The position numbers and the translations under genes are program-made. 64,000 nt of DNA, taken from NCBI RefSeq assembly GCF_019219095.1, contig NZ_JAHUWH010000013.1, forward strand, positions 1 through 64,000, in the 5' to 3' direction. The notes beneath the pieces were generated by a model that worked only from the letters and a program-made list of their open reading frames with translations, did not search any database and had not been told where the DNA came from. Below, one piece after another: positions 1-9,598 of this stretch; the first letter of the stretch is position 1; the number at the start of each line of letters is the position of its first letter. This DNA is from Acidovorax sp. sic0104 (lineage in GTDB: Bacteria; Pseudomonadota; Gammaproteobacteria; Burkholderiales; Burkholderiaceae_C).

Positions 1-206
1 CGATATTGGCGCTGGCGCGGAGCCTGGACCTGGACGTGGTGGCCGAGGGGGTGGAGACGACGGGGCAGCTGAGCTTTTTGCGGCTGCATGGCTGCGAGGG
101 GTTCCAGGGATATCTGTTTGGGCGGCCCGTGCCGGTGGACGTGTTCGCGCGCGAGCACAACCTGTCGGCGGCTCCCGGCGCCGCACCCATGGGGTCCGGC
201 GCATGA
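1..206 (+). CDS. EAL-domain cyclic-di-GMP phosphodiesterase, C-terminal fragment
   Basis: Only the last ~67 codons are in the window; the reading frame is open from base 3, so the gene begins upstream. The visible part carries the end of an EAL domain: VVAEGVETTGQL, then the HGC..FQGYLFGRP signature typical of the last helices of the barrel. EAL domains hydrolyse cyclic di-GMP. The stop codon overlaps the ATG of the next gene by 4 bp (ATGA), so the two are co-transcribed and probably translationally coupled. The next protein ends in nearly the same sequence, so the two are tandem paralogues. N-terminal sensory domains cannot be seen. Confidence 0.85.
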   Translation, partial: ILALARSLDLDVVAEGVETTGQLSFLRLHGCEGFQGYLFGRPVPVDVFAREHNLSAAPGAAPMGSGA

Positions 207-2719
207 GCGGGCCCGGTGTCCTTTGGGTGGACAGCGACACGCAGCATGCGGCGCTTGCGCGGCGGCTCATCGCCGTCAATCACCCCGACTGGCGCCTGGT
301 GAACAGCCCGGCCCCCGAGACGGCCGTGGCACCCCTGGCCTCCCAGGCATGGGATGCGGTGGTGTTGTGCCTGAAGCCCTCGGTGCAAGAACTGCCCGAC
401 GTGCTGGAGCTGTGCGCGGGTCGGCCCGTGCTGATGTGCATCGACGCCCAGCAGGAGGCCCTTGCCGCGCGCGCCTTCCGCTGCGGCCTGGGCGACTACG
501 TACTGCGCGACGCCGACGGCACGGCCCACCTGGGCGAGTTGCTCCACCGCCTGGCCGCGCTCATGAAAAGCGCCAGCGTGCAGGGCCAGCAGCCCGTGCG
601 CATGGTGGATGTACGCATCTGGCAGGATGCGCTCGCCTTGCTGCAGGAGCAGCGGACGGCGCTGCAGGCCACGTTGGCCAGCATGAGCCAGGGCATCTTC
701 AAGACCGGTCAGGACGGGCGCATCACGGTCTACAACCAGCGCGTGCTGGAGCTCCTGAACCTGCCCGAGTCCCTGATGGCCGCGCGCCCCACGATGGCTG
801 ACCTGACCCGCGTGCAGGCCGAACGCGGAGATTTCGGCCAAGGCTACAGCCTGGTGGACCGGCGCGGCCACGACTACGTGGCTGGGGGCGCCGTGGCCCC
901 CGCACCCGCGCTGTACTGGCGCACAACGCGCGAAGGGCACACACTGGAGGTGCGCACCACCACCTTGCCGGATGGCAGCCTGGTGCGCACCTTCACCGAC
1001 GTGAGTGACTACGTGCGGGTGGAAAACGAACTGCGCGAGAGCGAGATGCGCTTTCGCTCGCTCTCCGACCTGTCCTCCGACTGGTACTGGGAGCACGATG
1101 CCGAAGGCCGATTCGTGCAGCTGGCCGGGGACTTGAGCGTCAATGGCCTGCCGCTGTCGGACGTGCTGGGCCACACCCGCTGGGAACTCGGTGCCCTCAA
1201 CATGTCCGAGACCGACTGGGCCGCCCACCGCGCCGTGCTGCGGGCGCGCCAGCCGTTTCGCGACCTGGAGCTGCAGCGCCAGCGGCCTGACGGCAGCATG
1301 CACTGGATCTCGGTCAGCGGCGTGCCTGTGGTGGATGCGCAGGGCACGCTGCGCGGCTACCGCGGCGTGGGCCGCGACATCACCGAGCGCAAGGAGGTCG
1401 AAAGCCAGATCGAGCGTCTGGCGTTCTACGACGTTCTCACCGGCCTGCCCAACCGCCGCATGCTGGTGGACCGGCTGCAACGCGCCATGGCGGCCGTCGC
1501 TCGCTCGGGCGCGCAGGGCGCGCTGCTGTTCATCGACCTCGACAACTTCAAGGATCTGAACGACACCCTGGGCCACGACACCGGCGACCAACTGCTGCTG
1601 CAAGTCGCGCAGCGCTTGAGCACCTGCGTGCGGGAGGCCGATACCGTTGCGCGGTTTGGCGGCGACGAATTCGTGGTGCTGGTGGAGGGGCTGAGCGCTG
1701 ACGGCGCCCACGCCAGCGCCGAAGCCGCCCTCGTGGCCAGCCACATCGCCACCACGCTGGGCGCGCCCTACGTGCTGGGCGAGACCAGCCACCACAGCAC
1801 GCCCAGCATCGGCATCGCGCTGTTCGGCCAGCAGACGGGCAGCGTGGACGAGTTGCTCAAGCATGCAGACCTGGCCATGTACCAGGCCAAGGCTGCCGGG
1901 CGCAACACCCAGCGCTTCTTCGATCCGGACATGCAGGCCGCCGTAAGCACCCGCTCCGCCTTGGAGGCCGACCTGCGCCGCGGTCTGCAGGAGAAGGAAT
2001 TCGTCCTGTACTACCAGCCCGTGGTGGACGGCAAGGGCCGATTGCTGGGTGCAGAAGCGCTGGTGCGCTGGAGGCACCCACGCCGCGGATTGGTGTCGCC
2101 GGCCGAATTCATCCCGCTGGCCGAGCAGACGGGGCTCATCCTCCCCATCGGGCACTGGGTGCTCGAAGCCGCCTGCGCGCAGTTGGTGGCCTGGTCGCGC
2201 AGCTCGCTCACGCGCCAGTTCTTCCTGTCGGTGAATGTCAGTGTGCGGCAGTTCCGCCAGCCCGACTTCGTGGAGCAGATGCTGGGCATCCTGCACAAGA
2301 GCGGCGCGAACCCCGAACGCCTGAAGCTCGAGCTCACCGAGAGCCTGCTGCTGACAGACGTGGAGGACGTGATCTCGCGCATGGAATACCTGCGCCGCTA
2401 CGGCGTAGGCTTCTCGCTGGACGACTTCGGCACAGGGTACTCGTCGCTGTCCTCGCTGAAGCGGCTGCCTCTGGACCAGCTCAAGATCGACCAGGGTTTC
2501 GTGCGTGACCTGCAGACCGATCCCAACGACGCGGCCATCGTGCGCACCATCCTCGCCCTGGCGCACAGCATGGACCTGGCCGTGGTGGCCGAAGGCGTGG
2601 AGACCACGGGCCAGCTTGAATTCTTGCAGCGCCACGGATGCCAGGCTTTCCAGGGCTACCTCTTCGGCCGCCCCATGCCGGCCGAGGTGCTCGAGCGTGC
2701 GCTGCGCCCCGCGCTGTGA
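203..2719 (+). CDS. PAS-GGDEF-EAL signalling protein
   Basis: 838 aa, predicted to make and/or degrade cyclic di-GMP. Order seen: an N-terminal stretch (about 1-115) shaped like a degenerate response-regulator receiver, a PAS-like region (about 150-265), a second PAS with a PAC-type end (about 280-395), GGDEF (about 400-565) and EAL (about 585-830). The GGDEF motif is intact at residues 486-490 and EAL at 618-620, so either activity is possible. No membrane segment is evident, so it should be cytosolic. The ATG overlaps the preceding EAL gene's stop. The input signal is unknown. Confidence 0.93.
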   Translation: MSGPGVLWVDSDTQHAALARRLIAVNHPDWRLVNSPAPETAVAPLASQAWDAVVLCLKPSVQELPDVLELCAGRPVLMCIDAQQEALAARAFRCGLGDYVLRDADGTAHLGELLHRLAALMKSASVQGQQPVRMVDVRIWQDALALLQEQRTALQATLASMSQGIFKTGQDGRITVYNQRVLELLNLPESLMAARPTMADLTRVQAERGDFGQGYSLVDRRGHDYVAGGAVAPAPALYWRTTREGHTLEVRTTTLPDGSLVRTFTDVSDYVRVENELRESEMRFRSLSDLSSDWYWEHDAEGRFVQLAGDLSVNGLPLSDVLGHTRWELGALNMSETDWAAHRAVLRARQPFRDLELQRQRPDGSMHWISVSGVPVVDAQGTLRGYRGVGRDITERKEVESQIERLAFYDVLTGLPNRRMLVDRLQRAMAAVARSGAQGALLFIDLDNFKDLNDTLGHDTGDQLLLQVAQRLSTCVREADTVARFGGDEFVVLVEGLSADGAHASAEAALVASHIATTLGAPYVLGETSHHSTPSIGIALFGQQTGSVDELLKHADLAMYQAKAAGRNTQRFFDPDMQAAVSTRSALEADLRRGLQEKEFVLYYQPVVDGKGRLLGAEALVRWRHPRRGLVSPAEFIPLAEQTGLILPIGHWVLEAACAQLVAWSRSSLTRQFFLSVNVSVRQFRQPDFVEQMLGILHKSGANPERLKLELTESLLLTDVEDVISRMEYLRRYGVGFSLDDFGTGYSSLSSLKRLPLDQLKIDQGFVRDLQTDPNDAAIVRTILALAHSMDLAVVAEGVETTGQLEFLQRHGCQAFQGYLFGRPMPAEVLERALRPAL

Positions 2720-2793
2720 CGGCGTGACAGGGGTTTGCAGCACGCTTGCGCAATGACAAGCCCGAGTAAGCGCCCGCACGGCACAATCGCCGC

Positions 2794-4005
2794 ATGAAGA
2801 AGCAGGTATTGGTCGCCGGAGGCGGCATTGGCGGCCTGGCAGCAGCCCTGGGCGCGTCGCGCGCGGGCTGGGATGTGCGGCTTTACGAGCGCGCCGCCGC
2901 ATTCAGCGAGGTGGGCGCGGGCGTGCAGATAGGGCCCAACGTGGTGCGCCGCTTGCAGGCCTGGGGCCTGCAGCAGCCGCTGCAGGCCGTGGCGGCTTTC
3001 CCGAGCCGCCTGCAGGTGCGCAGCGCCGTCAGCGGAAGCGAGTTGGCCGTGCTGCCGCTGGGTCCGGCGGCAGTGCAGCGCTACGGCGCTGCCTACGCCA
3101 CCATCCACCGCGCCGACCTGCACGACCTGCTGCTCGTGGCAGTGAACAAGTACACCGACACGCAATTGCACCTGGCGCAGGCCATCGACAGCTTTGCCGA
3201 CGACGGCAGCGCCGTCACCGTGCGCACCAGCCTGGGCAAGGAGGTGGAGGGCGATGCGCTCATCGGCGCCGACGGCCTGTGGAGCCGCACGCGCATGCAA
3301 CTGCTCGGCCCTGTTGCGCCCCGCGTCACCGGGCACCTGGCGTACCGCGCCCTGGTGCCGCAGCATGCGCTGCCCCAGGCGCTGCGCACGGGCCAGGTCA
3401 CGGCCTGGCTGGGGCCGCGCCTGCATGCCGTGCAATACCCCGTGCGCCGTGGCGAGCTGCAGAACATCGTCGTCATCGTGCAGGGGGCCGCGCCGCAGGA
3501 TCTCGAGAACTGGGACCACGCGGCCAACGCCGCAGGCCTGGACCACGCTTTGCAAGGCACGTGCGGCGCGCTGCAGGACTTGCTGCGCAGCGTGAGCGAC
3601 CGCAGTCCTGCCGGATGGCGCCTGTGGCCGCTGTGCGACCGCCCACCGGTGCGCAATGCCGACGAGATGGCGCGCGGGCTGGTGGGCCTGCTGGGCGACG
3701 CAGCCCACCCCATGCGCCCATATCTCGCCCAGGGGGCCGGCATGGCCATCGAGGATGCGGCCGAGCTGCAGCGCGCACTGGCCATGCACGACCTGGATGT
3801 GCCGCTGCGCCTGCGCCGCTACGCACTGAACCGCTGGCAGCGCAATGCGCGGGTGCAGGCGCGCTCGACGCGCAACGGGCGCATCTTCCATGCGGTGGGG
3901 CCTGTGCGCTGGGGGCGGGACTGGTCGCTGCGCCTGCTGGGCGAGCGGGTGCTGGATGTGCCCTGGCTTTACCGGGGCGACGGCTCCAGCGCGAGTTCGC
4001 TGTAG
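2794..4005 (+). CDS. FAD-dependent aromatic-ring monooxygenase (salicylate hydroxylase-like)
   Basis: 403 aa, the usual size of group A flavoprotein hydroxylases. The N-terminal dinucleotide-binding motif GGGIGG is at residues 9-14, the DG motif GADGLWSRTR lies mid-protein, and the second FAD motif LLGDAAHP is around D302. These enzymes use NAD(P)H and O2 to hydroxylate aromatics such as salicylate or 3-hydroxybenzoate. The substrate cannot be read from the sequence and no ring-cleavage gene lies beside it, so this may be a lone catabolic or detoxifying enzyme. It stands alone between the GGDEF-EAL gene and the prkA operon. Confidence 0.85.
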   Translation: MKKQVLVAGGGIGGLAAALGASRAGWDVRLYERAAAFSEVGAGVQIGPNVVRRLQAWGLQQPLQAVAAFPSRLQVRSAVSGSELAVLPLGPAAVQRYGAAYATIHRADLHDLLLVAVNKYTDTQLHLAQAIDSFADDGSAVTVRTSLGKEVEGDALIGADGLWSRTRMQLLGPVAPRVTGHLAYRALVPQHALPQALRTGQVTAWLGPRLHAVQYPVRRGELQNIVVIVQGAAPQDLENWDHAANAAGLDHALQGTCGALQDLLRSVSDRSPAGWRLWPLCDRPPVRNADEMARGLVGLLGDAAHPMRPYLAQGAGMAIEDAAELQRALAMHDLDVPLRLRRYALNRWQRNARVQARSTRNGRIFHAVGPVRWGRDWSLRLLGERVLDVPWLYRGDGSSASSL

Positions 4006-4251
4006 CACCACTCAACGGCCAACGGCAGGCGCTGGATGACCGGCAATGGCCCGGTGAATCCTGCTTGAAATCATGCTGAACTTATGCAGTGTGCCACGCT
4101 CTATCCCATTGCGGGCATGGTTGTAAAAAGCACGTCTTGCGCACACAAATACCCTGTTCAAGGGCGGACCGTGGTGCTACAAAGAGATGAGCCGGTAGCG
4201 AGTCTCACTGCAACACCGTGGCATCTCCTGAGCCCGCCAGGAGACCACCAC

Positions 4252-4258
4252 AGGAGGT
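4252..4258 (+). promoter_or_regulatory. Strong Shine-Dalgarno of prkA
   Basis: AGGAGGT ends 3 bases before the ATG at 4262. It is close to a perfect anti-16S match and fixes the prkA start. The ~250 bp upstream contain no gene and presumably hold the operon promoter. Confidence 0.75.
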
Positions 4259-4261
4259 CGT

Positions 4262-6184
4262 ATGGATGCCATCAGCAATTTCGCCGCGCGCTACGCCCGT
4301 GGCCGCGAAGAAGAGATGTCGATCGACGAGTACCTTGCCGAGTGCAAGCGCGATCCCATGGCCTACGCCACGGCCGCCCAGCGCATGCTGGCCGCCATCG
4401 GCGAGCCCGAGATGGTCGACACGCGCAATGATCCGCGCCTGTCGCGCCTCTTCGCCAACAAGGTCATCAAACGCTACCCCGCGTTCGCCGAGTTCTACGG
4501 CATGGAAGACTCCATCGAGCAGGTGGTGAGCTTTTTCCGTCACGCCGCGCAGGGGCTGGAAGAGCGCAAGCAGATCCTCTACCTGCTCGGCCCCGTGGGC
4601 GGTGGCAAGAGTTCCATTGCCGAGCGGCTCAAGCTGCTGATGCAGAAGGTCCCGTTCTACGCGCTCAAGGGTTCGCCGGTGAACGAGTCGCCGCTGGGCC
4701 TGTTCGATGCGCTGGAGGACGGCCCGGTGCTGGAGGAGCAGTTCGGCATCCCCCGGCGTTATCTGCAGCGCGTGCTCTCGCCCTGGGCCGTCAAGCGGCT
4801 CGACGAGTTCGGCGGCGACATCCGGCAGTTCAAGGTCGTCAAGCGCTACCCCAGCGTCTTGAAGCAAGTCGGCATTGCCAAGACGGAGCCGGGCGATGAG
4901 AACAACCAGGACATTTCAAGCCTGGTGGGCAAGGTCGACATCCGCAAGCTGGAAACCTTTGCTCAGGACGACACCGATGCCTACAGCTACAGCGGCGGCC
5001 TTTGCCTGGCCAATCAGGGTTTGCTCGAATTCGTGGAGATGTTCAAGGCGCCCATCAAGGTGCTGCATCCGTTGCTCACGGCCACGCAGGAGGGCAACTA
5101 CAAGGGCACCGAGGGCTTCGGCGCCATCCCGTTCGACGGCGTGGTGCTGGCCCACAGCAACGAGAGCGAGTGGAAGGCGTTTCGCAACAACAAGAACAAC
5201 GAGGCGTTCCTCGACCGCATCTACATCGTCAAGGTGCCCTACTGCCTGCGCGTGAGCGAGGAGATCCGCATCTACGACAAGCTGATCCGCGAGTCGTCGC
5301 TGGGCAATGCGGTGTGCGCCCCCGGCACGCTCAAGATGATGGCGCAGTTCGGCATCTTGACGCGCCTGAAGGAGCCCGAGAATTCGAGCATCTTCAGCAA
5401 GATGCAGGTGTATGACGGCGAGAGCCTGAAAGACACCGACCCGCGCGCCAAGAGCTACCAGGAGTACCGCGACTACGCGGGCGTGGACGAGGGCATGACC
5501 GGCATTTCCACGCGCTTCGCGTTCAAGATCCTTTCGCGGGTCTTCAACTTCGACAGCGCCGAGGTGGCGGCCAACCCGGTGCACCTGATGTATGTGCTGG
5601 AGCAGCAGATCTCGCGCGAGCAGTTCCCGGCGGAGCTGGAGACCAAGTACACCAGCTACATCAAGGAATTCCTCTCGCCGCGCTATGCAGAATTCATCGG
5701 CAAGGAGATCCAGACGGCATACCTGGAGAGCTACAGCGAGTACGGGCAGAACATCTTCGACCGCTACGTCACCTACGCCGACTACTGGATCCAGGACAAC
5801 GAGTACCGCGACACCGACACCGGCGAGGTGTTCGATCGCGGCGCGCTGAATGCCGAGCTCGAGAAGATCGAAAAACCGGCGGGCATCGCCAACCCCAAGG
5901 ACTTCCGCAACGAGATCGTCAACTTCGTGCTGCGCGCGCGCGCCAACAACCAGGGCCACAACCCGAGCTGGACCAGCTACGAGAAGCTGCGCCTGGTGAT
6001 CGAGAAGAAGATGTTCTCCAACACCGAGGAACTGCTGCCCGTCATCAGCTTCAACGCCAAGGCCAGTGCCGAGGAGGCGCGCAAGCACGAGGACTTCGTC
6101 ACCCGCATGGTGGACAAGGGCTATACGCCCAAGCAGGTCCGGCTGCTGTGCGAGTGGTACCTGCGCGTCAGAAAGAGCAGCTAG
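4262..6184 (+). CDS. prkA: PrkA family serine protein kinase / AAA ATPase
   Basis: 640 aa, full length for the family. The N-terminal AAA domain has Walker A GPVGGGKS at residues 110-117; the C-terminal half is the PrkA kinase-like region. The E. coli relative YeaG acts in nutrient and nitrogen starvation, and B. subtilis PrkA in sporulation; some family members have been reported to act as ATP-dependent proteases, so 'kinase' is the traditional label. It leads a three-gene run with a DUF444 protein (86 bp downstream) and SpoVR, the conserved proteobacterial arrangement. Start supported by a very strong ribosome binding site. Confidence 0.95.
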   Translation: MDAISNFAARYARGREEEMSIDEYLAECKRDPMAYATAAQRMLAAIGEPEMVDTRNDPRLSRLFANKVIKRYPAFAEFYGMEDSIEQVVSFFRHAAQGLEERKQILYLLGPVGGGKSSIAERLKLLMQKVPFYALKGSPVNESPLGLFDALEDGPVLEEQFGIPRRYLQRVLSPWAVKRLDEFGGDIRQFKVVKRYPSVLKQVGIAKTEPGDENNQDISSLVGKVDIRKLETFAQDDTDAYSYSGGLCLANQGLLEFVEMFKAPIKVLHPLLTATQEGNYKGTEGFGAIPFDGVVLAHSNESEWKAFRNNKNNEAFLDRIYIVKVPYCLRVSEEIRIYDKLIRESSLGNAVCAPGTLKMMAQFGILTRLKEPENSSIFSKMQVYDGESLKDTDPRAKSYQEYRDYAGVDEGMTGISTRFAFKILSRVFNFDSAEVAANPVHLMYVLEQQISREQFPAELETKYTSYIKEFLSPRYAEFIGKEIQTAYLESYSEYGQNIFDRYVTYADYWIQDNEYRDTDTGEVFDRGALNAELEKIEKPAGIANPKDFRNEIVNFVLRARANNQGHNPSWTSYEKLRLVIEKKMFSNTEELLPVISFNAKASAEEARKHEDFVTRMVDKGYTPKQVRLLCEWYLRVRKSS

Positions 6185-6270
6185 TTAGCCGCGCAGCGGC
6201 CCACGCAGCAGCGCTTGAGGTTTTGCCAGTGCATCCCCGCCGGGGCGCTGGCCCATGATGGGAGCAAGGG

Positions 6271-7539
6271 ATGGCACTGCAAATCATCGACCGCAGGCTC
6301 GCCGGCAAGAACAAATCGGTAGGCAACCGCGAGCGCTTCGTGCGCCGCTTCAAGGAGCAGATCGCCGAAAGCGTGCGCCGCGCCGTGTCGCAGCGCGGCA
6401 TCCGCGACATCGAGCAGGCCGAGAGCATCACCATCCCGAAGAAGGACATCGGCGAGCCGGTGTTCCACCACGGCAGGGGCGGCATCCATGACCGGGTGCA
6501 CCCGGGCAACGCAGAGCATGTGCGCGGCGACCGAATAGAGCGGCCGCGCGGCGGTGGCGGTGGCGGCGGGTCGCAGGCCAGCGACAGCGGGGAGGGGGAG
6601 GACGACTTCACCTTCACGCTGACCAAGGAGGAGTTCATGCAGCTCTTCTTCGAGGACCTGGCCCTGCCCAACCTGCTGCGCACCCACATCGGCGAGAACC
6701 CGAAGTACAAGTCACGCCGCGCCGGCTACAGCCAGAACGGCATACCCAACAACCTGGCGGTGCTGCGCACCATGCGCGGGGCGCTCGGGCGGCGCATCGC
6801 CCTCGGGCAGTCGGCGCACCGTGAGCTGCAGGCATTGCAGGCGCAGCTTGAGGCGCTGCTCGCGCAGGACGACGGCACCAGCGAAGCGGTGGCCGAGCTG
6901 CAGGGCCGCATCGACCTGCTCAGGGAGCGCACGCGCCGAATACCGTATCTCGACCCCATCGACTTGCGATTTCGCTCGCGCGTGCAGGTGCCCGTGCCCA
7001 GCAGCCAGGCGGTGATGTTCTGTCTGATGGATGTCTCGGGCTCCATGGACCAGGCGCGCAAGGACCTGGCCAAGCGTTTCTTCATCCTGCTGTACCTGTT
7101 CCTCACGCGGCACTACGAGACCATCGACATCGTCTTCATCCGCCACCACACCCAGGCGGCAGAGGTGAACGAAGAGCAGTTCTTTCATTCCACCGAGAGC
7201 GGCGGCACGGTGGTCAGCAGCGCGCTGGTGCTGCTCGACCAGATCATGCGCGCGCGCTACCCCTCGGGCGACTGGAACATCTATGTGGCCCAGGCCAGTG
7301 ACGGCGACAACTTCAACAATGACAGCGGCAACTGCCGCAACCTGCTGGTGGACCGCATCCTGCCGCTGGTGCGCCATTTCGCCTATGTGCAGGTGGCGCA
7401 GGAGGAGCAGAACCTGTGGACTGAGTACAGCCAGCTGCTGCCGCTGTTCGCCCACTTCGCGATGCGCAAGGTCTCCGAGCCGGGGGACATCTACCCCGTG
7501 TTCCGCGACCTTTTCAAGAAGGAGGGGGTGCAGGTATGA
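6271..7539 (+). CDS. DUF444 family (YeaH/YhbH-like) VWA-type protein
   Basis: 422 aa. The N-terminal basic helical region is followed by a glycine-rich linker near residues 94-101, then a von Willebrand A-like domain with a MIDAS-type DVSGS at residues 254-258. The family (E. coli YeaH, B. subtilis YhbH) is almost always encoded beside prkA and is thought to act with it in stress response, biochemical role unknown. The gene lies between prkA and spoVR in the same orientation. Start chosen at the ATG preceded by a GGGAGC-type site and giving the family's usual N-terminus (MALQIIDRRL). Confidence 0.93.
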   Translation: MALQIIDRRLAGKNKSVGNRERFVRRFKEQIAESVRRAVSQRGIRDIEQAESITIPKKDIGEPVFHHGRGGIHDRVHPGNAEHVRGDRIERPRGGGGGGGSQASDSGEGEDDFTFTLTKEEFMQLFFEDLALPNLLRTHIGENPKYKSRRAGYSQNGIPNNLAVLRTMRGALGRRIALGQSAHRELQALQAQLEALLAQDDGTSEAVAELQGRIDLLRERTRRIPYLDPIDLRFRSRVQVPVPSSQAVMFCLMDVSGSMDQARKDLAKRFFILLYLFLTRHYETIDIVFIRHHTQAAEVNEEQFFHSTESGGTVVSSALVLLDQIMRARYPSGDWNIYVAQASDGDNFNNDSGNCRNLLVDRILPLVRHFAYVQVAQEEQNLWTEYSQLLPLFAHFAMRKVSEPGDIYPVFRDLFKKEGVQV

Positions 7540-7600
7540 GTGCCGCGCCCAGCCTCTCAAGCCCCGCTCGCACCGCAGTGCCGAGCACGGAGGTGACCCC

Positions 7601-9232
7601 ATGACCAACATGGCCCAGTACCCGGTCCTGGAGCGCCGCATGCGCGACAACCCCTGGAAGACGGCGGTCGTCGGCGAGCGGCGCCACCCCACCGTGCCCG
7701 AGCAGCCGAGGCCCGCCGGAGCCCGCCCCGCGCAGCCGCTGCCTGACCCGAGCGACTGGACCTTCGAGCTGATCGAGCGCTACCACGCGGCCATTGCCGC
7801 CACGGCCGAGCGCTTCGGCCTGGACACCTACCCCAACCAGCTCGAGGTCATCACGGCCGAGCAGATGATGGATGCCTACTCCAGCGTGGGCATGCCGGTG
7901 AACTACCGCCACTGGAGCTATGGCAAGGAGTTCCTCGCCACAGAGCGGCGCTACCGGCGCGGGCACATGGGGCTGGCCTACGAGATCGTCATCAACTCCA
8001 ACCCCTGCATCAGCTACCTGATGGAGGAGAACACCACTGCCATGCAGGCACTGGTGATCGCCCACGCGGCGTACGGGCACAACAGCTTCTTCAAGGGCAA
8101 CTACCTGTTTCGCATGTGGACGGATGCGTCCTCCATCATCGACTACCTTGTCTATGCCAAAGACTACGTGGCCCAGTGCGAGGAACGCTACGGTTTCGAC
8201 GAGGTGGAGCGGCTGCTTGACTCGTGCCATGCGCTGGCCAACTTCGGGGTGGATCGATACCGGCGGCCTTCCAAGAAAAGCCTGGCGCGCGAGCGGCTGG
8301 AGCGCGAGCAGCGCGAGGCCTACGCCCAGCAGCAGGTCAACGAACTGTGGCGCACCCTGCCCACGCGCCCCGGCAAGGACGGTGCCACGCAGGACCACAG
8401 CCGTGTTCCGCAGGAGCCTCAGGAGAACATCCTGTACTTCATCGAGAAGAACGCGCCGCTGCTGGAGCCTTGGCAGCGAGAGGTCGTGCGCATCGTTCGC
8501 AAGATCGCGCAGTACTTCTACCCCCAGCGCCAGAGCCAGGTCATGAACGAAGGCTGGGCCACCTTCTGGCACTACACGCTGCTCAACACCCTGTACGACG
8601 ACGGCTACCTGAGCGACGGGGTGATGATGGAATGGCTGGGCTCGCACACCAATGTGGTCTTTCAGCCGCCCGTGGGTCACCGCGCCTACAGCGGCATCAA
8701 CCCCTATGCGCTGGGTTTTGCCATGTACCGCGACATACAGCGCATCTGCCAGAACCCCACGGACGAAGACCGCCACTGGTTCCCCGATATCGCGGGCGCA
8801 CCGTGGCTGCCCACGCTGGACCATGCCATGCGCAACTTCAAGGATGAAAGCTTCATCGGCCAGTACCTGAGCCCGCACCTGATGCGCGAGATGCGCCTGT
8901 TTGCCCTGCACGACGACCCCGCCCTCAATGACCTCCTGGTCAGCGAAATCCACGACGAGAACGGCTACCGCCACCTGCGCCAGATCCTGTCGCAGCAGTA
9001 TGACCTGGGCACGCGCGAGCCCAACATCCAGGTGTGGAACGTGAACCTGCGCGGCGACCGCAGCCTGACCCTGCGCCATACCCAGTACCAGGGCCGGCCA
9101 CTGGGCGACGACACCCAGGAGGTGCTGCGCCACGTGGCACGCCTGTGGGGCTTCGGGGTGCAGATCGAGAGCGTGGATGCCTACGGCAACCACCCGGTGC
9201 TGCTGCACACGGTGCCGGGGCCTGTGGGATAG
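7601..9232 (+). CDS. SpoVR family protein
   Basis: 543 aa from the ATG at 7601, preceded by GGAGGTG; a second in-frame ATG lies at 7610. The same frame is open further upstream inside the DUF444 gene, but that part is shadow. SpoVR affects cortex formation in Bacillus spores; in non-sporulating proteobacteria it forms a stress module with PrkA and YeaH, mechanism unknown. The sequence is rich in conserved Trp, His and Tyr (for example NEGWATFWHY) and has no membrane segment. Last gene of the operon. Confidence 0.94.
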   Translation: MTNMAQYPVLERRMRDNPWKTAVVGERRHPTVPEQPRPAGARPAQPLPDPSDWTFELIERYHAAIAATAERFGLDTYPNQLEVITAEQMMDAYSSVGMPVNYRHWSYGKEFLATERRYRRGHMGLAYEIVINSNPCISYLMEENTTAMQALVIAHAAYGHNSFFKGNYLFRMWTDASSIIDYLVYAKDYVAQCEERYGFDEVERLLDSCHALANFGVDRYRRPSKKSLARERLEREQREAYAQQQVNELWRTLPTRPGKDGATQDHSRVPQEPQENILYFIEKNAPLLEPWQREVVRIVRKIAQYFYPQRQSQVMNEGWATFWHYTLLNTLYDDGYLSDGVMMEWLGSHTNVVFQPPVGHRAYSGINPYALGFAMYRDIQRICQNPTDEDRHWFPDIAGAPWLPTLDHAMRNFKDESFIGQYLSPHLMREMRLFALHDDPALNDLLVSEIHDENGYRHLRQILSQQYDLGTREPNIQVWNVNLRGDRSLTLRHTQYQGRPLGDDTQEVLRHVARLWGFGVQIESVDAYGNHPVLLHTVPGPVG

Positions 9233-9598
9233 GCAAGGTCGGGCTGGGCGAGCGCAGTGCACTGCAGCGAAATGCGCCGGGCGAAATGCAAGGGTGTCGC
9301 GCCAGCGTTCGGATTGCTCCTGTATTGATAGCTTCTGGCGCTTGATGGGTAAGCTTTGGAGGCTTGGAAATTGTTCACGATCTTTTTCGGAGTCGCACAA
9401 GTACCCTGCCGGGATGGAATGCAAGGCGCGGTGCGCAGTCAATAGCTCTGCTATTCGGGACGCACCTGAACGCTGAGCCATTTCGATCTGACCACTCCGC
9501 CGACACCGATGACATCTCGGCAACCCGCTGTCCTGGGGCACTTGTACGGCAGAATTCGGCCAGCAGCAGACTTTCAAATTAAAGGCAGGCTCCCAGGC
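9233..9598. other. Gene-free stretch after spoVR
   Basis: 366 bp with no supported ORF. It contains one copy of dispersed repeat family 1 (9316-9365). Base composition falls here toward the lower GC of the island that follows. Confidence 0.6.
9316..9365 (+). repeat. Dispersed intergenic repeat family 1, copy A
   Basis: Contains TTGATAGCTTCTGGCGCTTG then ATGGGTAAGC..TGGAGGC. Related copies occur at 19846, 22286, 25938, 42101, 46080 and 47397, all intergenic. Confidence 0.65.

Noticed and set aside
2656..4011. 451-aa open frame antisense to the monooxygenase
   Set aside because: High-GC shadow frame; composition is Arg/His/Gly-biased and the opposite strand encodes a clear family protein.
4126..4140. 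Possible sigma-54 promoter (GCAC..TTGC) before prkA
   Set aside because: Spacing between the two elements is 3 nt rather than the 5 required between GGCAC and TTGC.
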